Assembly (NCBI GenBank): GCA_014905825.1
Contig: JACGCN010000006.1
Coordinates: 186,001-250,000, forward strand
Direction of reading: 5' to 3'
Length of the DNA: 64,000 nt
From: Lyophyllum atratum
Lineage: Eukaryota; Basidiomycota; Agaricomycetes; Agaricales; Lyophyllaceae
Shown: positions 45,700 through 57,166 of the stretch, one piece after another
How positions within the stretch are numbered: the first letter of the stretch is position 1
Layout: every line of letters begins with the position of its first letter
The notes under the pieces: model-generated
The model's input: only the letters and a program-made list of their open reading frames with translations
Told to the model about the DNA's origin: nothing
The model's database searches: none
Position numbers and translations under genes: made by a program

Positions 45700-48600
45700 T
45701 CATTTGGTTGCGCCTAGACCGAGCTTCGTGTTCTTGATCACAGCCGTAAGAGGGACCTGGAGTCCGCCAGTGATGCCGATCCGCTGTCCCTCCGACCAGC
45801 CCATCATCTCCAGCATCTTGAATCCGATATTTGTTCCTCCAATCTTCGGAGCGGCCTATGAGAGAGATATCGTAAGCTCTTTCTCCAGTTCCAGCAAAAC
45901 AAATACACACCTTGCCAACTTCCTCTCCTTCCTTATGCCGTGGCATAGTAGGCGCTGCCGCTCGGCCACGCCCGTTCGATCCCATAAACTCTCCACCACC
46001 ACCGCCACCACCACCTCCCCCACCGGAAAGTCGCACGATCTTCGCCACCTTCTTCTCATCCACATACACCCCACTTCGCGTCGTCTTCATCAGCGTTGTG
46101 TACCGCGCATCGCCCTTCCCTTTACTGACGCTCTTCAAGTTGAACGCAATCGCCATCTCATGCACGTTCTTCCTGGTCCACTTGTCCGTCGGCGGCAGCG
46201 ACATCGACACGGGCCCCCCAATATCTGCGAGGAATCGCCGAATCTGCTGGACGAGCGTCGTCAGATCGATGACGCGATTCGGTAGCACCCGGATCGTCGG
46301 ATCGAGCTTGGCGGCCGCGAGCATCGCCTTGCGCCCCTTCTGTCCGCCTTTCTTCTGTGACATGGGGTCAGCAGCGAGCTCGAGACGGGCTAGGGCTCGG
46401 AGGCGCTTGTTCTCTGCCTTCTTGTCGCGATCTTTCTGCCATTGCTGCTGGAGCTCCGATGTAAGATCCTTGTACTTGTCCTTGCTCTTGCCTGCTGCAA
46501 GTGGTTAGTTATGCGAATGGGTGAGCGTGGTAACGACATACGGGCTGGTTTGAAATTGTCGAGGTCTTCGAACGCTCCGTTGCGCACAGCTCGGAAAACC
46601 TTATTCCGGGATTTGCGGTCCCTGCCCATGATAATATCTCGGTTCTCATCCAAAAACATCTAGAAGCAATGACATTAGGTTAAGGAAGAATCTGAAGAAG
46701 TGGAGACATGCCTGGATCTCCTCGATGAAGTCTTCGTCTTCATCAGCTCGCCCAAGGAATGCGTGATCATCATCATAATCATCACCGCTATCGCTCTCAT
46801 CGAGTGCCACCTGCTCCGACTCAGCCTGCGGCTGTTTACCCCGAGCACGCGTCTTCCTTAGCCGTTCCAGTCGTGCCTGGAAACCTGTCCTAGGACTCTC
46901 CCCATCGTCGTCCGAATCATCATCATCGCTCTCCTCCAGCTCTACATCCCAGGGCTCCGCCATCATAACTTCCTCCTCTACACGGACAATCGCATCCACT
47001 TCCGCTTCATCAGCCGTCGTTCCGTCCTCCTCTTCATCATCCCCACTACTCCCCACATCCCTCCCATCCTCCTCATCTTCCATACGCATAAGCTGCCCAT
47101 CCGCAATATCATCCATCGTCACGAACGCACCGCCCGCCCCATCCCGTCCCATCCCCTTCGCAAACCGTCTCATAGCCTCCTCATCTCCTTGTAAATCCGG
47201 GTCCAGCTCCATCCCCTCCGCCAGCCCTGTATCTGCTCCTGCACCGCCTACGTCACCATCGTCCACGTCCGATTCGCCCCAATCAACATCGGAGTCGCCC
47301 CTTCTTCTGTCCTCCCAGCGTGGGTCCCGCCTGCCCCCACGCAGCTGCGCCTCCGACATCATGGCGCCAAACGACCCAAACACCGCCTGCTGCTCCATAC
47401 GTCGTCGCACAGCGTGCGCCTCCTGCCTGCGCGACTTCAGCGCTCCCTTGGTCTTGGAGCGCGTAGTGAAGACGCGTGGCTTCTTCGGGGTCGGGGTGAA
47501 GGAGAAGGATACGGACGTGAACGTAGGTGCTGGCCGGGCCGGCGTCGCAGACGTCCTGGGCGGGGTGGAGATTGACGTGGTTGTGGAGGGGAGCACAGTG
47601 GTTCCCGTGAGGATGGAGGTGGAAGGCAGCGACGGGGTTGAAGTGTTGTCAGAGCCAGAGGGCAAGGGTGTCACTCGGCCGGTGCGGGGGTGAGGGGCAA
47701 CGTATACGATCACTTCGTCGTCGTCGTCTTGGAGGAGCCGAGGGTTGGCCCCTCGGTGGGGTGCGTGGATAGGTGATGGTTCGGTGTCTATGTAGAAGCC
47801 TGTAAATTCCTCTGGAGGGGCATTGTTCTCCTTGGCAGCGCTTTGGGTTGGACTTTGTGTGCTGCTTTCGCCAATATCCATGGGTGTACCAGATTCGTCC
47901 TGCGATGTCTCAGCGCGCTCTGGTTTGATTATTGTATTAGTGCTCGATTCGATGTCGATATCAAATCGCGGCAGGTTGGTCGGGATCGGTTGCACGAGCT
48001 CGCCAGAAGGATCAGCCAGGGTAAGGTCATCGGTAGCCATGGCTGTTGTTGATGGTTCTGGCGACGAGGACGAAGGTACACCGGCAGGACTTGGGCCAAG
48101 GAAGATGCCCGAAAACTTCTCCTCCACAACTTGTACATCGGCAGACAGCGGGCGTGCAGGCCCCTCTAAAAGTTTCTCCATATCGTTGAAGTCGATTTCT
48201 TCCAGTTCATCCTCGTCACCGCTGCCGTCTGAGTTCGACTCCACCACTTGTGGAACGTTTCCACTGAAGACGCGGAAGACGCGCTCAGCTGTAGGGACAT
48301 GACTCTGTTCTTCTTCACCTGCGAGAATTTCGGAGTCGGGTCAGAATAATACAACATATTTTTTGGGCGAAAACTAGAACTCACCAACGTCTTCGACTAT
48401 AGCTTTGAATATATCCTCCTCCTCCTGGAATAGTGTCTTGGTATACACTGATGGGACAAAAATGATTGGACGCAGAAAAGGCCTCTCCTGGTACAATAGT
48501 CCAGAGAGCGGCGCATCTGGTCGCAGTTTAGATCCCCCACGACCTTGCCCACGTCCTCTGGGAGATAGATCGCCAATCCCACCCCGACCTCGACCCCTCG

Positions 48601-48981
48601 GCGACTGGTAATCGTTGGATGCTCCTCTTCCTCTGCCTCTGGGAGTATTTGAACCTGATCCTCGGTTCGAAAATTGGCCGTTGCCCCTGCCTCTACCCCG
48701 AGGCGATGCCGTTCCAGGATTGTGTTGATTGTCTGGACATGATGTTAGACCTGCATCTCATAATCACACCATCGCAGAATCAAGAATACGCACTCTCTGC
48801 CACTAGGAACATATCATCCATATCATCCAATGTGTGATATCCTCCTCGACCTCTACCTCCTCCGCCGCCGCCTCCGCCCCTGCCTCGTCCTCGTCCGCGA
48901 TACTGACCTCGACCTCTTCCAGGAGATCCACGAGGGCTACCACGAAATCCTCGACCACGTTGATTCGGACCTCCAGACATG
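45700..48981 (-). CDS. SQS1: SQS1-like R3H and G-patch protein
   Basis: ATG at 48981 opens an RGG/RG-rich tail (RGRGRGRGG repeats). A long acidic, disordered region follows, then a basic RKSRNKVFRAVRNG block. An R3H domain comes next (KWTRKNVHEMAIAFNLKSVSKGKGDARYTTL, about 46140-46190), and a C-terminal G-patch (IGGTNIGFKMLEMMGW...GLGATK, ending 45700). RG tail, R3H and G-patch in this order match yeast Sqs1/Pfa1, which stimulates the DEAH helicase Prp43 in ribosome biogenesis and splicing. Introns lie near 48736-48788, 48320-48383, 46662-46710, 46498-46548 and 45857-45911. The one after EEIQ uses a GC donor (GCATGT...TAG). A glycine run encoded by GGT codons precedes the G-patch. Confidence 0.88.
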
Positions 48982-49776
48982 TATTGAAGGTGATAGTTGA
49001 GAAGAAAAATTGAATTTTTACCTTCGAGGAATTTTGGCGCTGACTCCCGATCCGGCGTCATATTGGTCATCCGGGGCCGTGGCTTGAAAAATCTTCCAAC
49101 TCCGCGAATTCAAATATAAGGCTTTACCCCGATCACCCATGACCAACTTGAACCCGTTTTCCACGTCTGTCACCAGCCGCCGGCTACCGACAATGTTTCT
49201 GCTGGCCAGAAATCTCAGGGAATGATATAATGAGTAAGAATCTGGTGGTATATGGCGTTGTCCGCTGGACACGGATACTGATGGCTACTCTATACTCACG
49301 AACGTCGAAGGCAACATGATCTCTAGGGTCCTCGGTCTAACTTTGGACAGTCCCGTAGCCACTTTAAAATGGCGAATCTACATGGGCCTCATATACCCCT
49401 GAGAAACAGGATACATGCATATGTACGTTCCAAAACCAATCGATTCGCTCATAACCTGACCTCCACGCTACAATAGTTCCCTGTAAAGCCTGCAAATCCG
49501 TTTGACTAGACCAGTGATAAGATCACTTCCCTAGATGTATGTAAGTATACAACTCCTTCTAGTTCGTGTACTTACACAATCACTGTATGGCCAGGTACTG
49601 CACGCCGGTTCGCCATGTCACACGCATGGAAACACTTGGTAGGCATCTAGGTAGCCGCAGGAAAACATCTAAGCTCCTCCAACCATCACGCATATTCTCC
49701 CACCGTTCTCATATAAAGCAGACGAAGGTCCAAAGCGATTTTCATCCTACCTTGTCATCAAACTTGCAGTGCCACC
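48982..49776. other. Divergent promoter region, no gene seen
   Basis: Lies between the SQS1-like gene and the NTF2-like gene. A minus-strand ORF of 84 codons (49272-49018) has no family character and overlaps the expected 5' leader of SQS1. Confidence 0.45.
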
Positions 49777-50321
49777 ATGATTCTAAGCCCCCACATCGCC
49801 ACTGTCCTCGCCTGGCTCAACTATACCAACGTTGGCGACGTGTCCAACATGAAGGAAATTCTTTCCCCCAATTTCCTCGACCAGATCCGGCCGTTGTCCT
49901 TGAAGGTGCCCGACCTGACGATAGAACCCTTCCTTGCTCGCATGGCCGCCAACAAGATCAAGTTCGGGGTGCGTCGCGATTCTACACCACTCTCAAACTC
50001 CCGTCTAACCTTGCCATTGATCAGATCGCGCCTCCCAGTGACGGAAACATCGTTGAAGCAGGCAACATTGTCACGATCTGGGTATGTGCGCTGGAATCTA
50101 CATACAATGACTCTCCTCAACGGACTTTTCCTCATCACTAGACCAACTCTAACGGCACGACGGAGCATGGCTTCCCCTGGATCAACGAGTATGTTATCCG
50201 GTTCACCTTCGAAGAAGACAAGATCGTCAATGTGTACGAATGGGTCGACCCGACTGTGGTCAACACCGCGTTTGCAAAGGAGGATGTGATCACGGAAGCT
50301 ACCCAGTACTGCCCTACGTAG
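49777..50321 (+). CDS. NTF2/SnoaL-like small protein
   Basis: Exons 49777-49968, 50025-50081 and 50142-50321 join in phase to 142 residues. It starts with helices (ATVLAWLNYTNVGDVSNMKEILSPNF), then a middle strand region, and ends with the sheet EHGFPWINEYVIRFTFEEDKIVNVYEWVD. This helix-then-sheet pattern is that of SnoaL/NTF2-like proteins, which bind or transform small ligands. The substrate is unknown. The stop codon is TAG at 50319-50321. Confidence 0.78.
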
Positions 50322-50710
50322 GAGATGTTGGTCTTCTATTATATTACAACCCCTTTATTGCTGCTGGTGGGTGTTAGGGGACGGGTGTGCTGCCAGGTTG
50401 GAGATAAGATAAGATTAAACATTTGCTGATGGCGGCTGCGCCGCTTCGTTCAGATCGGATGCACTCTCGTTGGCAGATAAACCACGATCATCATCAGCTC
50501 AGGCTTTTCAGCAGATACGGCTATAGCCCGCAGTGGCACTGTGCGCGATACATATCCTTTGCATACCCGTGAATTTCCCCCTCAAGTTGTTCAAACCATC
50601 GCAGTATTAGGACTTGCATAAGAGTGTGCGCTTTTCCTCGACTCTCTCAACCAACAGTCGATTCATTTCATCGAGAAATCAGCCCTTCCTGACCCCAGGC
50701 ACAGCAGACA
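50322..50710. other. Intergenic, no gene seen
   Basis: 3' region of the NTF2-like gene and leader of the F-box gene. Confidence 0.5.
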
Positions 50711-51805
50711 TGGACACCTTACCCCAGGAGCTCCTTGTAATGATCACCGCGAACGTCAGCGACTTCAATGATCTCAAACGCTGTGCCCTAGTCTGTCGTG
50801 ACTTGTACTCGGCATCCCGAATCCATTTCTTCCATATGGTGAGGTTGGAGATCGGTCAGAGCCATTCCCGTTCTTTGCACCGGGTGCTTACCGCCTCGCC
50901 TCATCACGCGCCCTTGATACGCGTCCTGGAAATATACGACAATCGGTATTCTCTGAAAGACAGCGACCTCGTTGACAGTTTCGCAGAGTTCGCCGCTGTC
51001 TTGCTGCTCCTCACACATCTCGAGAACATTCAACTACTTCTAATAAGCAAGATACACCATCCACCAAGATTTTTCACAGCCCTTAGCGACGCCATTATCC
51101 CCTCTCTCAAACTTCCCTCATTAATCACCTGGCGTATTATAACGGCACACCCTACCCTGTACGAGCTCGACCACGCCGACCTCCTCATACATGCCACATC
51201 TTTGAAGAACCTCTCGATCTCCAAGCTGTACACTACCGAGAGTCGAGCGGCAACAAAGGCACTTCCCGCCAAAGCTGGCCCTAGAGCCCGCCTTGAAGTG
51301 TTGCATTGTAGATTCGAGTACACGCACTATGGCGCAGAACAAAGATGGCTCCTACCCGAGCTGCGAAATGTGGATTTGACAGGCCTACACGCACTCAGGA
51401 TGTTCCAACTGAGCCCTGCTGCCGTCAGTTTGGCTCTAGATCTACTGAGGATATTCCAATCAAGAGCATCACTCTGGTATTCTCGTTCGATTTCTCGGAT
51501 TCGGAGGAAGGCCGTGCATGGGATAGCATCAGTGGTGCATTTGGCAGGCTTGCGTCGACCCTGAATCGGCTTCCTGCGCTGGAAGAGGTCCTGGTGTACC
51601 ACGATGACGATGATGCTGTGCCTGATTTTGTGGACTGCGTGGTCCGAGAAATGAAGGGGGTGAAGTATAACCTCTATATTGAGGTATGTAAGAGACATCA
51701 AATCCATCCACTGTACTGCTTGCCTATAGCCTTGTTCTTCAACAGGAGGCAGAGAAGTTTGAGTCGGTCAATCCGGTTCTCTGCCCCGGTGGCTACACTG
51801 CTTAA
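50711..51805 (+). pseudogene. F-box protein with probable frameshift
   Basis: ATG at 50711 (MDTLPQELLVMI) begins a typical F-box (residues 3-45, ending RIHFFHMVRLEI). LRR-like text follows (LPELRNVDLTGLHALRMFQLSP). Around 51435-51460 the sensible reading shifts by one base, to a frame giving IKSITLVFSFDFSDSEEGRAWDSI and later LPALEEVLVYHDDDDAVPDFVDC. After an intron (GTATGT at about 51684, CAACAG near 51745) it ends EAEKFESVNPVLCPGGYTA at 51805. No adequate intron explains the shift, so I favour a single-base indel, or possibly a sequence error. F-box proteins recruit substrates to SCF ubiquitin ligases; this subgroup is large and variable in Agaricomycetes. Confidence 0.6.
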
Positions 51806-51924
51806 CATTAATTTACAATGGGGTTGCCTTCGATTTCTTCATACATATAGAGATCGATATCGTACCTTCGTTGCATGATATGGTCGTGTGCATTCACTGC
51901 TGGCGTCATCGAGAGTTTGGCGAT

Positions 51925-52271
51925 AAACACGGTTTAACAAACATGTTTTCTTACTTAAAAATAAATATTTTGACAAACACCTAACAGATTTCTTGAGAAA
52001 CTGTCGGAAAACATGTAACCTGTTTTTTATAGGTTTGCTGCCAATAAAATAACCTTTTTCTTCTTGTGTTTCTTGACGAACAGGCATTCCTTTGTCTGAA
52101 ACAAAGGAATGCGTGTTTGTCAAAAAACACAACAGGAAACCTTTTTCCTGTTTTGGTACAAACCTCCAGAAAACACGTTACGTGTTTTCTGACTGTTTAT
52201 TAACAAACCTTCTAAGTGTTTGTCAAAAAATTCTCTTGTAAGTACGAAAGCGTGTTAGCTAAACCGTGTTT
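51925..52271. mobile_element. MITE-like element rich in hairpins
   Basis: The outer ends are inverted copies of AAACACGGTTTA. Similarity between the two ends continues inward for about 110 bp with mismatches (TTTTGACAAACAC recurs in both). Internal perfect or near-perfect palindromes include 52084-52112 (GCATTCCTTTG...CAAAGGAATGC), a GAAAACACGTTACGTGTTTTC hairpin and an ACAGGAA...TTCCTGT hairpin. It is AT-rich, non-coding and about 347 bp. No clear target duplication was found, so the superfamily is undetermined. Confidence 0.65.
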
Positions 52272-52368
52272 GTTCCCAAATCTGCCATACCGCCAGCAGT
52301 GATTGTTGAAGACAGATCGACACCAGTCGTGTGAACAATCTTGCCCAGTCAGCTTGGCTTCATTCACC

Positions 52369-53654
52369 ATGATCGTAGACGACCCTCAACCAGCAGAAAC
52401 AACCTCCGCCGCTCCTCCTATATCAGACCCCTGCAATTTAAATGTGGTCATCACAGACCCACCACCACCATATCCCTCGCGCGATCGACGACGAGCAGGC
52501 CGTCCCACCCGACATGCACAGCGAATTCAGACATCCATTCATACTCAGTTTCCCTCAGGAGAGTCCTTCTCGGACCACGAAGCCCAGTCGTCGCCGCTGA
52601 CAGGGTTGGCGGCCGGCTCGTTCTCGGACGAGCACGAGGAAGGAGAGACTGCGGAAGCGGTCCCCTTTCTGACAACAAACCACGCGCGTCGATTAAGCGG
52701 TCGACCCAGGACGCTTTCACACACCAGTACGGCCTCCACAGCACCATCGCTGGCGCAGACGGTTTTCTCCTTGTTTCGGACGGAGGATGAGGATGGGTTT
52801 GCGGAGGAGCTGGATGGGGGAAGACAGATTTATTTGCCACTGTCAAGTGACGAAGAGAATGCCCTTCGGCCTGACAGGCACAAGGGGGGATTTTTCTGCT
52901 CAGCGTCATGGAGGAGATATTTCAGGCCGTTGGTGAAGAAAGCGTACTGGAGGTCGTTATTCCACCTTGCAGTGCTCAACTTCCCGTACGCACTAGCAGC
53001 GTGGGTGTACCTGTTCATCTTCACCGTGGTGCGTCAGACTTGCATCCAATTCCGCGTCGACTATACTCACTTTCCTCGCAGGCTGGTACGACGCTTCTCA
53101 TGGCTCTGCCTCTAGGCGCTATACTGTGTTTCTTCAACCTTCTCGGGGCTCGAGCCTTTGCAAGAGGAGAGGTTCGTCCGTTGGGTTTCCTATCGCGTTC
53201 TCACCTTCATTTCGCAACCTCAGCTCGCTCTTCAAACCCGTTTCCATTCTCCATTGTCATATCCAACGCCGTATCCGCCACGACCAATATTCACACGACG
53301 CCGCGAGGCGACTTCCGCTGAGGTCGAGGCAGGACGTGCTGCGTCTGGTGGCTTCGTTCCAGAACGATCTTTCTACAAGAATGCGTATGCCATGGTTCGT
53401 TTTTGGTTTCTTCCCTGGGAACCATCTTCTTACCCCGCCGACAGTTTGCAGATCCTACATCCTATCAATCTCTCTTCTACTTCCTTGTCATCAAGCCCAG
53501 CATCACTCTCGTGTTTTCTCTAGTACTAATCGTTTTCGTGTTGCCCGCCATGATCCTTGTGCTACCAGCACCGGCTGCTCTCCGTGCCGTTCGAAGGCTC
53601 GGTATCTGGCAGGCCAATGTGGCTATCGAGGGTCTGTATCTGGCTGTGAGATAG
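52369..53654 (+). CDS. Sensor-domain-like membrane protein
   Basis: Exons 52369-53028, 53082-53171, 53224-53394 and 53445-53654 total 1,131 nt, giving 376 residues. The N-terminal 150 residues are Ser/Pro-rich and disordered. Four hydrophobic segments follow: LFHLAVLNFPYALAAWVYLF, LLMALPLGAILCFFNLL, a segment in YQSLFYFLVIKPSITLVFSL, and LVLIVFVLPAMILVLPAPA. The block LGARAFARGELALQTRFHSP between the second and third helices is typical of fungal proteins annotated as putative sensor domain. The location is probably plasma or internal membrane. Ligand and partner are unknown. Confidence 0.78.
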
Positions 53655-54354
53655 ATGTTTCTTTGGTATTTCTGGTGGGGGCGGGGATGTTTGTGAACAT
53701 TATTCCAAGTATATTCTGAGAGAGCTTTCTCCAACACTATGTATTCGATATTCATGCTCTAATCAATTCGGGTCGTCGACGTCTGGACTATAGCTCGAGA
53801 AATGCCATGCTACGGTCCCCCATGTATCGTCAGCTCGACGTTGCCGATTTCTCTCAGCTATCACTATCGTTGTCGCCGATCACATCACCATATCACGAGC
53901 ACCTATCGCTGAGGCTTCTTTTCTCGATTCGGGGTGTTATCTCCGACATATGCCCCCGGCCTCCTTTGAAATAACATCATCTACCACCCCCATGAACGAG
54001 ATAGTAATGGAACCGAAGACGATTTAGCTCCAAGAATCAGGCGCGAGGATCGATAGGCAAAGGGCTCGGACCATAGAGAGGATTCTGAATACAAGAATTG
54101 AGAGAGACAAAAATGGAAGACGCACCGCAATATAGTCCTCGGAATTCTGGGGCATCGATGGACATAGGGCCTCGGAATCAGGAAATGATCTTGCGCTGCG
54201 GCCTCGTACGGCACACTGATATACTGATATAACATATAAAGCAGGAAAGACAACGCGTTGCAGCAGCTACTCCAGCACATTTCGCCTGAAACTCCCAGCT
54301 TGGACTCAAAAGCCCCCATAACCTCCTGACTAACTATTTCCGCCTCCTGACACG
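53655..54354. other. Intergenic, SDR promoter
   Basis: Contains a TATA-like CATATAAAG near 54233, about 120 bp upstream of the dehydrogenase start. No gene was recognised. Confidence 0.45.
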
Positions 54355-55613
54355 ATGACGATCTTCGATAAGAACACGGTCGCCATCGACGCTGCCACAG
54401 CCTTCGAAGCCGATATCAAGGGAAAGACAGGTCAACCGCCTCCCATAGTTATCTTTCATAACACGTGTATGGCTGATACCACCCCCACAGTGATCGTCAC
54501 CGGCGTGACTGCTGGCGGCTTGGGCGCTGAGGCCGCTCGTGTGCTCGCCATCAAAGGCGCGACCGTTGTCCTCGCGGGCCGGAGCGTCAAAAAGTACGCA
54601 GCCTGGCCTTCTGAAGTGGTCCATGTTCCAGCGTCTCATAGTAGTTGCCGTCGCAGGATCCAGGAAACCGCTGACAACATCAGGAAGGAGGCCCCAGACG
54701 CGAAATTCCGCGAGCTCCTGCTCGACCTTGGCTCGCAGAAGGCGATCCGCAAGGCAGCCCAGGAAGTCCTGAAGTACCCCGGCCCCATCGATGTTCTCAT
54801 ACTCAACGCCGGCATTGTAAGTACACTGTTGCGGTGATCGTCTATCGCGACACTCATGCAAGGTAGATGGCCCCGCCGTACGAAAAGACGGCAGATGGGC
54901 TGGAGTCTCAGTTCGGCAGCAACCACATCGGTAACTTCCTCTTCACGAACCTCATCATGCCGAAACTTCTTCAAGCACCTGCACCCCGCGTGGTTTCCGT
55001 CGCTTCCAGTGGCCACTTCTGGGGCCCGGTCCGCTTTGAGGTACGTGGGCTTTGACATTTTGGAACTTGCTGCATAGCGCACCCTGCCTGCTTGTAGGAC
55101 TACGGATTCGAGGATGGCAAGACGTACGAGAAGTGGGCGGCATAGTACGTCAAGGTCATTTGGACACTTAAGAATGATGCTGATACGTCGTATTCGTATA
55201 GCGGCCAGAGCAAGACGGTAAGCCTCGAGGTGCAGTCCGAAATCCGACCTACCTATTTCGTGCATAGGCCAACATCTTGTTCGCCGTGGAGCTCGCCGAT
55301 CGCTACAAAAACACCCAATTGAAGGCCTTCAGTCTACACGCAAGTGATTCTAATTCTATACGTCACTGACTGCTGCTAATTTTGCCTGATAGCCTGGAGG
55401 TGCTGCTACCTCACTTCACCAAAGCATGACGAAGGAGGACTATGAGAAATTTGCTGAGTATTACAACCCGGACGGCACACCTAAAGGTGACTGGATGGGC
55501 ACGATTGAGACATGCGCAGCGAAGTGAGTAACCTTAGTCTCATCGTTGTGTCCAGACAATTCACGACATTTGGCGTACAGTCATATCGTTGCGGGTTTCG
55601 ATCCCTCCATCGC
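54355..55613 (+). pseudogene. Short-chain dehydrogenase, N-terminal part, interrupted by a transposon
   Basis: ATG at 54355 starts an SDR of the retinol-dehydrogenase-like type. The first intron splits GKT|VIVTGVTAGGLGAEAARVLA, giving the TGxxxGxG cofactor motif. Later blocks are DVLILNAGI, SNHIGNFLFTNL, VVSVASSGHF and the active-site YGQSK. Exons continue to HIVAGFDPSIA, where a 1.2-kb element interrupts the penultimate coding region. The last two exons lie at 56827-57166. Reading into the element yields Gly-Leu and then a stop, so the truncated protein would lack about 70 C-terminal residues forming the substrate-binding lid. Confidence 0.88.
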
Positions 55614-56826
55614 GGGCCTATAGAAATCGGCGTGGCACTGGCGTGCAGGCGTGCAAGGCACCTATTTTAGCGTGGCACGCTACAAGCAATTGGCGTGCGA
55701 ATAAGAAATTGGCGTGCAGATTAGTCTTTCTGCGTGCACATCTAATTTCTGCTGTGCACCCTTATGGATGACTAGTATTGAACAAATGTTAACTTAGTTG
55801 CCTTCAGGCATATTGGATTCCGGGCCGTGTCAGAATTCATACTGTAGTACTCACATTGAATTAGGGCAACTGGATAGTCTACGCGCTCGGAACGAGTTTA
55901 GGGATAAGCTACATGATGACTACTTCTGCTCTTAACATTATTCACGGCCGTTCGACCTGAGTATCTTGATCAACGACAGGTTCGATGGGAGGTTCCGATT
56001 CTATGTAAGTGAATCCACGCTATCAATCTTGAGTTAATCGCGAGATGTTTTTACTCTCATAGCAATTGCCGCTTACCTCAAGCTCAGTCTCACTACCAAT
56101 TGAAGTCGTTGTCCGTAACATCAATGGTCAGACAAATTTCGAACTCTAGCCAGTATAATATACTCCTCCTCCTCCTCCATAATCCATTGCAAGTGGCCTG
56201 CTATCCCCGGTGCCGCAGATGATCGCTCAAACAGATGTGCCTCGAGCTGGTTCCTGAAGTTGCACAGGGAGGGAGAACAGGACATCTGTCGACGATCTCG
56301 GCGCGATTGAATATCGAGCAACAACATCCTGGTTCCCGAACAGACTATTTATTTTCTTAGGTCAGACCATATGATCGGGAGCCTGATTCGGGGCCTCGAA
56401 TCGACACTGACCTGTGATCCACCATAACAAAGTGTTCGCATATAGTACATACACAGATGCAATGGGTCCAAGCTGAAAATTAGCGTGAAAATGTGATCTG
56501 TTGGCGTGCACTGGCGTGCGTCGGCGTGCAGCGGGCGTGCGTCGGCGTGCGTTAGCGTGCAGGTGGCGTGTGACTGGCGTGCCAATGTGGCTGTGCTAGC
56601 GTGCAGCCCAACATTTTGACGTCGATTTGAGCGACCGAGCGAAGTTTTTGAGCAAAATCTTGACTTTAATGATGGATGTACGTAGCCTAAAACCCTTTTC
56701 GGGTCTCAAAAACCTAACATAACGACCCACGACCTGGATCCCGACCTACATACGTGGACACAAGCGTGCCACGCTATGCACGCCTGGCCACGCTTGCACG
56801 CCTGTGCCACGCCGATTTTCCTGTGC
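55614..56826. mobile_element. TIR transposon, non-autonomous, 11-bp target duplication
   Basis: The host 11-mer CCCTCCATCGC flanks both sides (55603-55613 and 56827-56837). Near each end an inverted AAATCGGCGTGGCAC is followed by many TGGCGTGC(A/G) subterminal repeats, dense at 55625-55760 and 56500-56600. The length is 1,213 bp and there is no transposase. A duplication of about 9-11 bp with long repetitive ends suggests a Mutator-like element, but the terminal bases are imperfectly matched, so the superfamily is tentative. A 32-bp LINE tail lies inside. Confidence 0.85.
56149..56180. repeat. 32-bp copy of LINE 3' terminus
   Basis: Identical to 41715-41746, including the TCC tail, with no other LINE sequence beside it. 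It is best explained as an extremely 5'-truncated LINE insertion or a shared simple-sequence end. Confidence 0.6.
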
Positions 56827-57166
56827 CCCTCCATCGCTGGTACGTATCCAAGGCACTCACGATTTGGCGCAACATCATGATGACATCGATAACTGTCTCA
56901 GATAAGAGCGGGTCGTATCTCGTTGACTGCAAGATTGCCAACGATCAGGCGGCGCCATATGCGCTCGACAAGGTGAGGAGGATACAAACCGATACGATAC
57001 TACAAAGGGTAACAATTACCATCCCTAGCAAAACGCTGTCAAGCTCTGGGCCTTGAGCGAGGAACTGGTGGGGCAGAAGTTCACCCCAGGCGAGGCTCCG
57101 GCAGCTCACTGCGCGACCCTCAACAAACTTGGGCAGACTCTGAAGGGGTTACTCGGCCGCGCTTGA
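56827..57166 (+). pseudogene. Short-chain dehydrogenase, C-terminal exons
   Basis: After the right target duplication the host exon ends GCTG and its donor GTACGT appears immediately. The acceptor ending near 56900 opens DKSGSYLVDCKIANDQAAPYALDK. A further intron (from about 56974) leads to LWALSEELVGQKFTPGEAP and the stop at 57164-57166. These blocks match the C-terminal end of the same SDR subfamily and splice in phase with the N-terminal part once the insert is removed. Confidence 0.88.
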
